64,000 bases of DNA from Athripsodes cinereus (lineage: Eukaryota > Arthropoda > Insecta > Trichoptera > Leptoceridae), in assembly GCA_947579605.1 (NCBI GenBank), contig OX388322.1, positions 9,176,001-9,240,000 of the forward strand. Reading direction: 5' to 3'. Shown piece after piece: positions 12,541 through 23,109 of the stretch. How positions within the stretch are numbered: the stretch's first letter is position 1; every line of letters starts with the position of its first letter. Below the pieces are notes generated by a model. That model saw only the letters and a list, made by a program, of their open reading frames with translations. It was not told the DNA's origin and made no database searches. A program made the position numbers and the translations under genes.

Positions 12541-13494
12541 CATTAAACGGCACCGAAGAAATCACCGTAATTTAAGTTATTATACTGTTAAATTGATGTG
12601 GCTATTTCCTGCGCATTTTCTACGACTCGTTTTAGTACTCCAGCACTATCTTACTTATTAATGAAGCACGCTATACGGTCATAAAATAATCAAAAGGAAA
12701 TTGTTCTACAAAAATAATTATAATATGACGTTAGGTATAACATCTATTATAGAAATAAACTCGGCAGTACATTACACATAAAGGTATATTAAATTATGTA
12801 AGTGTTTCTTATTAGTTTACTTGAACATCAGAATAATATTGAAAAACTCAATAATACATAATTTCTTTTATCAAATTGAAGTGATTACATACTCATTAAG
12901 TATTATGTTATATCATGATTAGCAATTACAGAGAATGAAAATAATAATGCTAAACTAATAGCTCCCGAGCATTTTGCTATGTACCTATTTGATATATTTT
13001 TGTATTTTGTGCTTTTTTCGTTATTATGATGTTTACTGTTTTATTGCGAAATCCCTCATACTGTTTTTAAGTTCATTATATGTATAGTTTGTACGTCAAT
13101 GTGAAAAGTATTATTATTTTCTTTTATTATCTGTACGAGGAATGAGCCGTTTATTAAATAATTAAATATCACTGTGTATCGATAAACAGTAAAGTTACAC
13201 TACCCCCGATACTATTTCAATTTAGTGTGCACTAACTAAAATAGTAACGTTCCAACTTTAGTTAGTCTACATTGGTATTCTATAAATTCAAAAATTGTTC
13301 CTAATTAGAATTATATACAACTTGTATCATATAGAATACGAATGTTAGTTATGTTAATTCAAGTGAACTTGATTATATAATTTTGTAAAGTTCTTATTTT
13401 GAATCAATTTAGAATAGGGGGTACAGTTATAATAGTTGTTCGTGGTATTTTTCTGTAAAGTCCCCGGCAATGAATATATAGGTCTCTCACTCTT

Positions 13495-13718
13495 TTCGAA
13501 TTAGTGTTAGTTACTGTGATACATTTGTTAGTGTTATTAAAAATAAAAAAAATATTATATTAGTATATTTCGAATAAGTGTTAGTTACTGTGATACATTT
13601 GTTAGTGTTATTAAAAAGTAAAAAAATATTATATTAGTATATTTCGAATTAGTGTTAGTTACTGTGATACATTTGTTAGTGTTATTAAAAAGTAAAAAAA
13701 TATTATATTAGTATATTC
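13495..13718. repeat. 74-bp tandem repeat, three copies
   Basis: Units begin TTCGAATTAGTGTTAG at about 13,495, 13,569 and 13,643 and end in a poly-A/TATTATATTAGTATA stretch. Identity is very high. The array lies within the RGK intron. Confidence 0.85.
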
Positions 13719-14142
13719 GATAAGTTTGTTGATGTGATAAGGTTGTTAGCATGTATAATATGTGATGAGTTACTGTGTGTTACTGTAATGAGTTGTTTGT
13801 TTGATACATACCCATCAATGTTAACCGTAGACGCATCCATAAATGTTTAGCAGATCTACGAACAGACATAGATACTTTACATTCTTCAGGGAATGTGTTA
13901 TGTAATGCAGTGTAAAGGTTTTTGCGTAATATTGGACGAAGAATCTTGGGAATGAAGTCGTCCATGTGGAGTGTCGAGAAAATGTCTGAAAATAAATGGT
14001 GCAACACAAAAAAGAATAAACAAAAAGGAAAACAAACAAATAATAAATAAAAACAACAAATGTGCAAACGAAGAATTCAACGAATAACAATAAAAAAATA
14101 TCTTACAATATTATCACAAATTTTCTACACTACAATACAATA

Positions 14143-14270
14143 CAGGGTTCGATCCCAGGTGCCGGCAAACTCCCCTTTCACGACACAAGCTTTTAGCTTA
14201 CTGTGAAAGGTGTATAAGGGTGTATTTGGGTTTATAACAAAAACCCAGATATATCTTTTAAAAAAAAAAA
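14143..14270 (+). mobile_element. tRNA-derived SINE (type 1), 5'-truncated
   Basis: Starts in the B box (GGGTTCGATCCCAGG), continues GTGCCGGCAAACTC and CTTTTAGCTTACTGTGAAAG, then TTGGGTTTATAACAAAAACC, and ends in an A-rich tail. It is the same family as the fuller minus-strand copy at 25,586-25,765. The A box half is missing. Confidence 0.8.
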
Positions 14271-14710
14271 ATGATTTTCAAATTTGTATAAAATGTTCAT
14301 TTGGAAGTAAAAGTTTGAATAAAAAAAATATTAACAGAGGTGCATCGTGATAGAACAAACTAATTGTAATAGACAAATGAAATAATAAATTAAACAAACA
14401 GATGTCGCATATATCATGAATATGTATTTTTTTTTATTAAACAGATGTCGCATACTTATAGTGTGAATATGTATTTCTATTCTGGCTATCCACTCGTGAC
14501 GCTGAATATATTTCAATGCACTTTGATATCACGTAGCAATGTAGTTAAAGAATTTTAAAAGTATGGTTATAAAAAACTATGTTTCTAATTAATTAGAAAT
14601 TGTTTTTAACTCATGTTCTACTCACAGAAATTTTAATTTATACACTTGTTAATGAGAATTTATATGTTGCTAATTAAATGAAATCTCTGATATTATTATA
14701 TTGTATGTTC

Positions 14711-14754
14711 TTTTAGAGTCGTATTCACAATATAATGTGAATACGACTCTAAAA
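14711..14754. repeat. 44-bp perfect palindrome
   Basis: Two 18-bp arms (TTTTAGAGTCGTATTCAC and its exact complement) around AATATAAT. It could be a minimal MITE relic or a site of palindromic rearrangement. Confidence 0.85.
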
Positions 14755-14898
14755 TACGCCATATTTAGACCAAGCTAAATCTAACAAAACATGTCCAAAG
14801 TTGACCTCGAGTAAACCATACTCGCATAATAATTTATTGTCCCTGGCTAAATATAAACAATTAACAAAATAGTTTTTGCGTAGTGCGTCTTTCAATAC

Positions 14899-15051
14899 TC
14901 ACAGGGACCGAAGACAAACCGCACTTGGCGATCGACTACACTGAAGAACTTTTCGACAATCTACCTACAGTATACCGTGTAATTATGCGTTATTGTTGCG
15001 GTTATTGTTTGTAGTCGATCGCCAAACGCGGTTTGTCTAGGGGGCCTGTGG
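14899..15051. mobile_element. MITE with GACAAACCGC inverted ends
   Basis: Imperfect terminal inverted repeats of about 45 bp (CACAGG..., AGACAAACCGC, TTGGCGATCGACTAC) surround a short unique centre. It directly abuts, or shares its last bases (GTGGG) with, the next MITE at 15,048. Confidence 0.7.
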
Positions 15052-15227
15052 GCCTAGTCAAAACACATTTTAGCGTTTCGTTTTCGTTCAAACGTGGACG
15101 ACGTTGCAAGCCGCGCCAATTTTCGTAGCTAAAATACACAAGTAGCTACGAAAATTGACGCGCGCTCGCAACGTCGTCCACGTTTAAACGAAAACGTAAC
15201 GCCAAAATGTGTTTTGACTAGACCCAC
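15048..15227. mobile_element. Palindromic MITE, 180 bp
   Basis: Nearly the whole element is one inverted repeat: GTGGGCCTAGTCAAAACACA at the left, its near complement at the right, and inner arms CGTAGCTAAAATACACAAG/TAGCTACG. The centre and the GCCTRAGTCA-type ends relate it to the MITE at 7,529-7,733. Confidence 0.75.
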
Positions 15228-15583
15228 TGAAAATTAAAATCTTGATATTTATAACGAATATAATTTGACATATGTAAGTAAGGAATAATTTTGCAATCAC
15301 AAAAATGGAATAATGCTAGTCTCTGTTCTCGAATTAGGTACGTCACGTAGTCACGTCTAACAATATGAAAAGTTTTAAACTACTATAGATGACTCGTACA
15401 CATTGAATTAGCTCAGAAAATGGACATTAATATTTTTGATTAGAAAATGAGTTTAATTCACAATGTATTTAAATTATCACTTGATATTTATATGTAGATC
15501 TGCGACCGGTTTCGATACGCTAGTACCATTCACGAGCAGAATATAAACTGAGTGCAAAAACAAAAGAAGGGTTCGTTAGAGAG

Positions 15584-15940
15584 TTATGTGTGGCTAGTGG
15601 GTAGTGGGGTGGGGGTGGAAGTATTATTAGAAAAAGATTGGAGGTGGGAGGAATCAGGGAAAGAAAACATTGAAAGTAGGGGAGATTTTTGTGGTGCTAT
15701 TATTTTATTAACCAAATTATGACCGGAGTTAATCGCTTTATTTATTTCTAATGTTCCAGATGCTAATAAGTTAAAATAATTATTTAAATTTGTATGACTA
15801 AAGGATACATTGCTTCTATTATGTGTATGGTCGTATTCAATTAGGTGATTAGCGAATTCCGAAAAGTTATTATTATTTAAACTTTCTAATTTTATGTGAG
15901 TTACACTGTGGAAATTCATTTTATAAAATAAAAACAACAA
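15584..15940 (-). pseudogene. Inverted partial copy of the Penelope-like ORF C-terminus
   Basis: The 118-codon frame matches the end of the ORF at 16,078-16,770 from LNNNNFSEFANHL onward with only about one substitution. Before that point (residues 1-19) it differs, because the LTR-like region has been joined to the ORF tail at about 15,882. No GIY-YIG core is present. Confidence 0.8.
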
Positions 15941-15975
15941 ACTTTGTTTAATTCCACTTTAGTCAATACAAGAAA

Positions 15976-16017
15976 TAACTAAAACGTTTTCGGGCTTACA
16001 CCCATCTTCAGTAGTTA
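15976..16017 (-). ncRNA. Hammerhead-like self-cleaving ribozyme motif in the Penelope-like LTR
   Basis: The minus strand reads TAACTA, then the core CTGAAGA, a stem II TGGG/GCCC hairpin (loop about 5), the core GAAA, a very short self-complementary AACGTT stem III, and TAGTTA, which pairs with the opening TAACTA as stem I. Order and spacing fit the type I hammerheads with tiny stem III known from Penelope-like elements, which are thought to cleave best as dimers. The predicted cut is just before TAGTTA, after a UUU triplet. Activity is not demonstrated. Confidence 0.7.
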
Positions 16018-16077
16018 CGTGCTTTTTATAGACTGAATACAAAATAAAACAGTGTCACTATGGTAAGCTAGCGGGGG

Positions 16078-16770
16078 ATGGTGAGGGGGTGGGGTATTAA
16101 ACAAATCGCCTTTAATAATTTATACAACCCGGATATGATTGATAACTTAATCCGCAAAAAACAAAATAAAATAATTTTACATAAATATATATACAACGGA
16201 ATAGAAAATAATAATGATCAGAATAAGAAAATATATAGAAAGTTCTTGTATCTTGGAGATGTCACAAAGAAAACATGCAAATCGTTACCTAGTTCTATAA
16301 CACCGGCTTTTTACACCTCTAGCAAGATAAAAGGATTATTAAACAATAAGTACCGTACACCTGCTATCAATAAAAGTGGAATATATACACTCAAGTGTAA
16401 TGATTGCACTGCAAAATACATAGGTATGACTAAGCGGAATTTTAAAACTAGAATCAGGGAACACGAACTTTGTTTAAATAATAATAACTTTTCGGAATTC
16501 GCTAATCACCTAATTGAATACGACCATACACATAATAGAAGCAATGTATCCTTTAGTCATACAAATTTAAATAATTATTTTAACTTATTAGCATCTGAAA
16601 CATTAGAAATAAATAAAGCGATTAACTCCGGTCATAATTTGGTTAATAAAATAATAGCACCACAAAAATCTCCCCTACTTTCAATGTTTTCTTTCCCTGA
16701 TTCCTCCCACCTCCAATCTTTTTCTAATAATACTTCCACCCCCACCCCACTACCCACTAGCCACACATAA
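16078..16770 (+). CDS. GIY-YIG endonuclease domain of a Penelope-like element (5'-truncated ORF)
   Basis: 230 codons, open to a stop. Residues 101-103 are GIY, C107/C110 form a CxxC pair, YIG is at 114-116, followed by MTKRNFKTR with the conserved Arg at 125 and EH at 128-129. In Penelope-like elements this C-terminal domain nicks target DNA to prime reverse transcription in the nucleus. The N-terminal reverse transcriptase is missing, so the copy cannot be autonomous. The ATG at 16,078 is simply the first in the truncated frame and is unlikely to be a real start. The last ~100 codons are duplicated, inverted, at 15,584-15,882 with only small differences, so the event is recent. Confidence 0.8.
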   Translation: MVRGWGIKQIAFNNLYNPDMIDNLIRKKQNKIILHKYIYNGIENNNDQNKKIYRKFLYLGDVTKKTCKSLPSSITPAFYTSSKIKGLLNNKYRTPAINKSGIYTLKCNDCTAKYIGMTKRNFKTRIREHELCLNNNNFSEFANHLIEYDHTHNRSNVSFSHTNLNNYFNLLASETLEINKAINSGHNLVNKIIAPQKSPLLSMFSFPDSSHLQSFSNNTSTPTPLPTSHT

Positions 16771-17687
16771 CTCTCTAACGAACCCTTCTTTTGTTTTTGC
16801 ACTCAGTTTATATTCTGCTCGTGAATGGTACTAGCGTATCGAAACCGGTCGCAGATCTACATATAAATATCAAGTGATAATTTAAATACATTGTGAATTA
16901 AACTCATTTTCTAATCATGTCGCGTAATTATCACATAGTGAATGCCAAAAACATCGAAAATATTAATATTTTTGCCTAGTCTGAGGATCGAACCCACGAA
17001 AAAACCCACATTTTCTGAGCTAATTCAATGTGTACGAGTCATCTATAGTAGTTTAAAACTTAATTTGATTGACATCCACACTTCTGAGCAAGTGAAATCC
17101 AGTTTTCAACACAACAGACTGTGTTACATACAATAATATGAAAAGTGGTTATTCCTTGTTTGAGATGTTTAATTATTCTAATCACGTGGAAAAAACTTGT
17201 AATTATAATATTAATTGTGATATATTTTTGTTTTATTATTAATATCTTGAGGGATTTTCATCTCAACAATAAATAATATTGATTTCATATTAACAAACCA
17301 ATTAATTAGCTTCGTAATTATGAAAAAAGTATTACAAACTATTTATATGGAATATTATGCACTCCAGTAGAAATTCTACTATTTATTTTTTATTATTTAT
17401 TCTACAAGAGATTTGAAAGTACAAAATTAATTGCGATTTTAAAGCAGTTTATCGTTTCAATCTGAAGTACCTACAAATAATTAAAATTAAATAAACGAAC
17501 AGAAGCTGATGAATTGGAAAATTCTTTTGATTTTTTTTTTGTGGAGATAGAAAATAAAATATAAAATGTAGAAAGGAAGGAAAAATAAAATGTTGAAGAT
17601 AAAAGAAAAAAATATAATGTCTAATCAAAAATTAATTGGCATTTCAGTAGAAAACCACAAAAATGTAATAATGAAAAGAGAACCGAC

Positions 17688-18504
17688 CTGGTAGTTCTAA
17701 GAAATTTGAAGTTCTTCTTTGCCTCCCTCGAGCGGTGTTTTGAAAGTTCAAAGGGCCGATGTCCTCTTTGGAGCAACTAGATACAACCGAGTCTCTGGAA
17801 CCTCTTCTACTTGCTAAATATGCTAGACCACCTTTCATTGAACCTCTTCGCATAGGAGAATTAGGCCTGCTGATGTTTGTGAACCTCGTAACGTCTGTTT
17901 CTTCCGTATCGTCAGTTAAATCTGATGTAGATTTCCTACATCTTCCAACAGATCTGACACTTTCTTTATCACTATCTCTATTCTTGCAATCACTATTAGA
18001 CAAATTTGTGTTGGACGAGTAGGGACTCCGCTTGTTCATGGTCGAATTGGTGTCGTAATTTGTTGATGCCTGGTTTGGGGAAACATATCCTGGATTAGTA
18101 TGAATATGTACCGGAGGTGTATTGATAGGTTTATATCCTTTAATACTCCCTGAGCTTCTCCCAAACGAAGATGAAGAATTGACATGAACCAAGGTTTGAT
18201 AATTTTGGTCGTTATTTGAAATGGATCCATTTACTTCCGAGTCACTACTTTCCTGGATAAAATTGAATTTCCTAGGGCTCTTTGGACTTCTTAAACTTAT
18301 TAGTTTTGGTGACTTTGGAGGTTTGCACAATGCGCTGGGACTTTTATCGTAACTGCCGCCCGACTGTGGTGTGTAATAGCCTGAAGATCCACTGGACACG
18401 ATTGATGGACTTTTTTGAGGAAACACGAAGTGTCTTGGACTTTTCGGTGTTGTGGGCTTGGGTGAGATTTGAGCTCCGTATGCTCCGGGACTGTTGATTG
18501 CCAT
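17688..18504 (-). CDS. RGK-family (Rad/Gem/Rem-like) small GTPase, first coding exon
   Basis: This exon encodes 272 codons plus one base of the next. It starts at an ATG in a good context (AAAAAATGG) and ends at a GT donor (CCAG|GTCGGT), phase 1. The protein is basic, Ser/Pro-rich and probably disordered. It has repeated KSP/SPK motifs over residues 4-78, clustered Arg-x-x-Ser sites (RRGS at 219-222 and 233-236, RRTS at 263-266), and the block GRQRRTSNFLELP at its end. From memory, insect Rgk1-type proteins carry this block just before RPRVCSLPE, which the exon at 11,020-11,203 supplies in phase. RGK proteins are Ras-like GTPases that inhibit voltage-gated calcium channels and bind 14-3-3 and calmodulin; the Arg-x-x-Ser sites fit 14-3-3 docking. 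No GTP-binding motif lies in this exon. The family call is recognition from memory; that it is a real exon is supported by composition, both splice sites and the in-phase partner. Confidence 0.75.
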
Positions 18505-18536
18505 TTTTTGTTTTGTTTATTATACGCGTGAAATAC
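18505..18536 (-). promoter_or_regulatory. 5' UTR part of the RGK start exon, with upstream splice acceptor
   Basis: Just upstream of the ATG the minus strand reads a pyrimidine-rich tract ending TTTGTTTCAG, a good acceptor, followed by a 32-base leader. At least one non-coding 5' exon and the promoter should therefore lie to the right of 18,536. I could not place them. Confidence 0.55.
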
Positions 18537-21490
18537 CTGAAACAAAAGTTAAGACGTTCATTAATCACAAAGAACAAATAAAATGATTAATGAGATGGAT
18601 GAAATGAGACTGATTGATTTTATTGTTGCTGATATAAATTTTCTTCAACAAGAAATATTTTCCCATGACGAAACCACAATTGGAATGGAACTTTGAAAAT
18701 ATTATTAAATATTATCTTCGGGAAAGTCGACAGAAAAGATAAATATAATAGCAGTAATTAATCAATTTTATGGTTGGAAGTTTCAACATAAATAATATCT
18801 AGTATCAGTACGAATACATAAGTATTGAAATTTTACCAAAAACATAATAGTATAAAGGAATATTAAACAGAGTTATACCATTTAAACCCGCACTACAGAA
18901 TTAATATTTACTTTGAGCTTTGAAGCTCAGTTCTAAAAATAATAAAATGCTATTTGCGCATTTTTTAAGGAGAACTTATCATCGAGAAATGAGCTTTATT
19001 AAATATTTTAATTTCTGGTACAAATGACACGCTTTTTTAATTAGAACTAACGTGCCTCAAAAGCTTGACTTGTGCCATACGAAATACATAATATTATATA
19101 TATTCAATTTAGCTAAATTACTATTAAGAGAAAATAATGAGATGAAAGATTCCTAGAATCTAACTCCTCTAGATATGTTTTATTACCAATACCTATTACT
19201 AATTCGACAAAACTGGGATTTATTAGTCTACGAATTTTCAATCAAATATTATCTACGAACAATTATCTATTGATTTGATTATGTAACTTAAGTTTTAGTA
19301 TATTTCATAGTAATTATAAATTATCAGTTTATATTCGTTGAATAAATTTGAATAAGTTGAATCTCTTCCCACATGATTTATAAAGATAGAGAAAAAATCC
19401 ATTATTTATCCAAGAAGACGACTATTGAAATGTGGATGAATCAAGAAATAGAGACTGAAAATTTGTTATTAAAATCTTCGAACAGCATCATCCATTTCCA
19501 GCGAAGTTATTTTTACAATAATCGTTGTTTGAGATAATATAAAATATTTTATTTTATTTTATAAATATAGAAGCACAAAACAGACAATAACTACATAAAT
19601 AAAGTAAGAAAAAAGGTAAATCTTTCAGAGATCAGCTATCATCCAATACCAAGCGCCACAATTAATTTTAAAAAGATAGGTACCTAACATTCCGGTCATC
19701 TCAACATGCCTACATTATACACAGTCTCGCTCGCTCACTCAATCATCACACTAGCACAAAAACAAATCAATAATAATAATTAAAACAAACAAAAAAATCA
19801 AGGGGAAAGGAAAAAAAGGGGGGGGAGGGAGATTACTGCGTACCTGCTGATTCATTTAGAAGTGTGGAAGATATATAAATTTAGTATAAAAAACTAGCTT
19901 AGGATACATGTGATAAGTAGTTTCCCAAACGAGACCTTTTAACAGTTTCATGAATAGACGTTAAAGAAATGTTCCATCTTCATCTTTGCACAGATTCTGC
20001 ATGCGTAATGGTCTTAATGAATGTGTATATTTCTAGCTAGAATCTGCCAATTCTGGCTTTGTGGTACTGATGGACTAGAGAGTGTTTAAATTTTATGTTA
20101 TCGTCAGCCAAAACAAATAAATAGAATTCCTCTGACTCCTGAATTATCCAGAAATGAGGTTATTTCAACATCTCCAGCAATTCATCAAAACTTTTATGGC
20201 GACTTTCACAAATAGAATAGCCAGAAATTTGTTAAACTTAAACAAAATCGAATATCAGATAAAATAAGTTATTAAAAATCGTTCAAGGACTAAAGTTACC
20301 AATATCATTAACACTATAGAAAAGATTATATTATAATAATATTAATGTTTCAATATAAGAATAATTCCAAAGACTGCTTAGGTATGGAAGAGGAGATGTA
20401 TGTAGTAAGTTTTAATTAGGTGTTCGTGTGACGTCTTAGTATAAGAACAATAATCTCTCCACTTCTTGTTGGTGGTACATGAAGTAAAATTAATACGTAC
20501 AAATACGAACATGGTGTTAAATAAATACTAGAATATTAAAAGTCATTTTACGAAAGCGAATTACACATCGTGACGTTTTCGACACATGATAATACCTAAC
20601 AACGAACAGAAAACTAACGCCCTCTACGAAAACTTGCATCTATTGTCTGTGTTCTTAAAAAAAGATTTACGTGTAATACGAAATATAAAAAAAAAATAGT
20701 TTTAAATCCATTTAGATAATTATTCATATTTCTCATCAGATAAATGCTAACCAAGTAATTAACAGGGAATTAATGCCTTCGATAAAAACTTGCATTCATT
20801 GAGTGCGTTTCTAAATAATTTTTGATCCTTGTATTCTCGAGATAACTTTATAGGGGTACGTGAAAGAAGAATGTGTTCTGGAATTTGTTCCGTGTATGAA
20901 TTTGATGGAAACAAGCGATATGCACGACAGGCATAAAGTTTTCCTATATAAACTTTTCATATATCGTGTTCTGAAGAAAGGAAAATACTTATACTACCTA
21001 TGATTTAAAACAATCTTCAATACTTTGTGATATGCATGTGCAAGGATAACCTAGCCATGCTTTTTTTCTACTTTTAGAAATATGTTAAGTACAAGCTTCA
21101 TTTAGAGGGTGTTATTAACGGGGGAAGGGATTTTTTTTAGTTAATAATATTAACTTTAAAACAGTACCTAAGTAACGTCTTTTATTTCACTTATAAAAAA
21201 ATGTAGTTTGAAAATTACACTATTCCAATTTTAAACTTCTTTTGAAGACATCTTGGAAATATGCGGGAAATAATATGATTTGTGCCATAAGTTACGAGTT
21301 AAAATACGATTTATGGATTTGGTGCGACTGTATTATAGTTATTAAAAAGAAAGGAAATTGCAATTATCTAACATTGATTTATCAAATATTATTATTTTAG
21401 CATTATTATGAATTGTTACAATATTTATTTATCAATGTTGGGTAAATATTTTGTATTTAAAAAATACTCGTAATTAATTTCGAATGTATT
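18537..21490. other. AT-rich sequence upstream of the RGK start exon
   Basis: No gene recognised; probably 5' intron or flank. A polypurine run with eight Gs lies at 19,800-19,850. A diverged direct duplication, sharing AAAACTTGCAT and GTGTTCTTAAA-like words, lies at 20,600-20,660 and 20,760-20,820. Confidence 0.45.
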
Positions 21491-21525
21491 CATGCATAGA
21501 CAATTCACACAGATCGATCAATTCA
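21491..21525 (-). mobile_element. Tail fragment of tRNA-derived SINE (type 2)
   Basis: The minus strand contains GATCTGTGTGAATTGTCTAT, the 3' end of the SINE found whole at 61,373-61,620. Confidence 0.6.
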
Positions 21526-21703
21526 AATGAGAAAAAATGAGCATGCGTTTCATAAAAAAAAATGTTACGAGTAATATCAACTTTTCATACTGCTCTATAT
21601 TCAAGGTGTATAGGTAAGGAGCTCGTATAAAAAATGCACAAAGTCGATGTACTAAACCTTTAATGCCAACTTGTTGCTACAATCTATAATACCTACTAGA
21701 AAT

Positions 21704-22112
21704 TAGTGATGTAACGAATATTCGTATTCGCATTCGCGAATATTCGCATATTTCAAAGTATCCGCATTCGCATTCGTATTTGCAAAAAATATGCGAATGT
21801 TTTGCGAATATTTTTTCGGTAATAAAGTATCGGATATTCGGTAAAAGTACCGGATACTTACCCGGTACATTGTAGAAAAAGATACTGCAAGAAAATATTC
21901 TTTAAGATAACCGAGGAGTATTGAAATATTTTAAACTCCTATACCATTTTGAAAATTCGGCGACGGGGGGGGGGGGTAGAAGTTTTAATGATTGAGCAAT
22001 ATTGTAGAAATCTAAGCAGGTCAATATTCGCTATTCGCATTCGCATTCGCGAATGTTGACAAAAAATATCGCATTCGCGAATATCCAAAATCACACATTC
22101 GTTACATCACTA
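21704..22112. mobile_element. hAT-type MITE, 409 bp
   Basis: Ends TAGTGATGTAACGAATATTC and its near complement. It is flanked by a perfect 8-bp duplication CTAGAAAT (21,696-21,703 and 22,113-22,120), the hAT hallmark. Subterminal regions are packed with ATTCGCATTCGCGAAT repeats, possible transposase-binding sites. A run of about 12 Gs sits near 21,965. No transposase. Confidence 0.9.
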
Positions 22113-22124
22113 CTAGAAATCCAT

Positions 22125-22914
22125 CAACAACTCAGATATATTGTATAGTACAGAATATAAAAAGCTTCCTTAACAAAATAGAAAAACACAAAGCCTATTA
22201 TCCTCGCAGGTTCTTTTACAAAATTATATTTCACGATAAATCTTTTCAGGCGTCAACATCCTAGGATTTTGACCTTACAGCGTTTATCTCGATTCACTCA
22301 CAATACAGACAGTATCCAGAATACTTTTCAGAAAACGTGTATTGAAAGCACTATGTATGTATTGTGTGTGGAAAAATTATTTTCTTCGGATACTTATAGA
22401 AGGATCCTTGTTATTGTATACAATATTATCATTTATATATTATAAATGTAATCAAAGAGTTATTATTTTTGTTTTTCTGTTTGTCCGAAAGACTGAAAAT
22501 AAATATACCAGAGATACTCGGTTCAAAAGAACTGAATAAACCCAATAATTTCAGTGGAAATCAAATAAAGCGATCCCCCATTTGCTGTAAGCTATCGATG
22601 GTTCTGTAAAAGGCATCGCATATGAGACATGTCATGAGAAATAACACTTATTCTGAACGTTATATTTTAGAAAGTATGTGTTTAGAGAACATCCAGCATG
22701 TTCGTTACATGAAGTCAGTTCACTAAATACACATTAAGGTTTGCACACTCCCTCTCCATGAATATTACAGAAATGTCAGTTCCTATGTCATTCATACTCT
22801 ACACGCAAGTTCTTTCTAACGAAGGGCTCCTCTTGAAAAAATCTCTCCTAAAATAAAATACAACCGTTAATCCCCACTAACTCTTTACTTTAACAATCTC
22901 ATCATCTCATCTCC
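22125..22914. other. Non-coding sequence, nothing recognised
   Basis: AT-rich, no repeat ends and no protein motif; the 65-codon frame at 22,342 looks random. Confidence 0.4.
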
Positions 22915-23105
22915 GTCGGTCCCTTAACCCTGAGGATCGTGACCATCATGCTTCGTTCTGTAGACCATCTGTCTCCATCTTGAACGATCCTCCGCCATGT
23001 TCAAGGCCCCGTGTAGTGAGCTCTGTATGTCCTCCTTAATTTGGTCGCTCCATCTTATTGGGACTCTGCCCCTTCCCCTCCTGCCTTCTACAACCCCAGT
23101 CACGT
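22915..23105 (-). pseudogene. LINE C-terminal relic
   Basis: The minus strand encodes GVVEGRRGRGRVPIRWSDQI, then KEDIQSSLHGALNMAEDRSR and WRQMVYRTKHDGHDPQG-stop. This is the typical end of a lepidopteran non-LTR retrotransposon polyprotein. No upstream RT remains. Confidence 0.65.
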
Positions 23106-23109
23106 ACTA

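Larger units (their letters stand above)
15374..17134 (+). mobile_element. Penelope-like retroelement insertion with internal inverted copy
   Basis: A 1.76-kb insertion bounded by a 12-bp direct duplication, AATATGAAAAGT, at 15,362-15,373 and 17,135-17,146. The right part carries a GIY-YIG ORF (16,078-16,770) and its 3' UTR. The left part (15,374-15,882) is an inverted copy of the ORF's last ~100 codons plus the same 3' UTR. Between them lies an LTR-like segment with a hammerhead-like ribozyme (15,976-16,017). Penelope-like elements are known for GIY-YIG endonucleases, inverted partial copies and hammerhead motifs. The reverse-transcriptase domain is absent. The left arm lacks about 80 bp that the right arm keeps (about 16,917-17,012). 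Confidence 0.85.
11204..17687 (-). other. Intron of the RGK-like gene
   Basis: About 6.5 kb between the two coding exons, phase 1. It is AT-rich and holds a dispersed repeat (11,570-11,830), LINE debris near 12,170-12,540, a 74-bp tandem repeat (13,495-13,718), a SINE end (14,143-14,270), two palindromic MITEs (14,899-15,227) and the Penelope-like insertion (15,374-17,134). I see nothing structured in 11,204-11,570, 12,550-13,490, 13,720-14,140 or 17,150-17,687. Confidence 0.65.
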
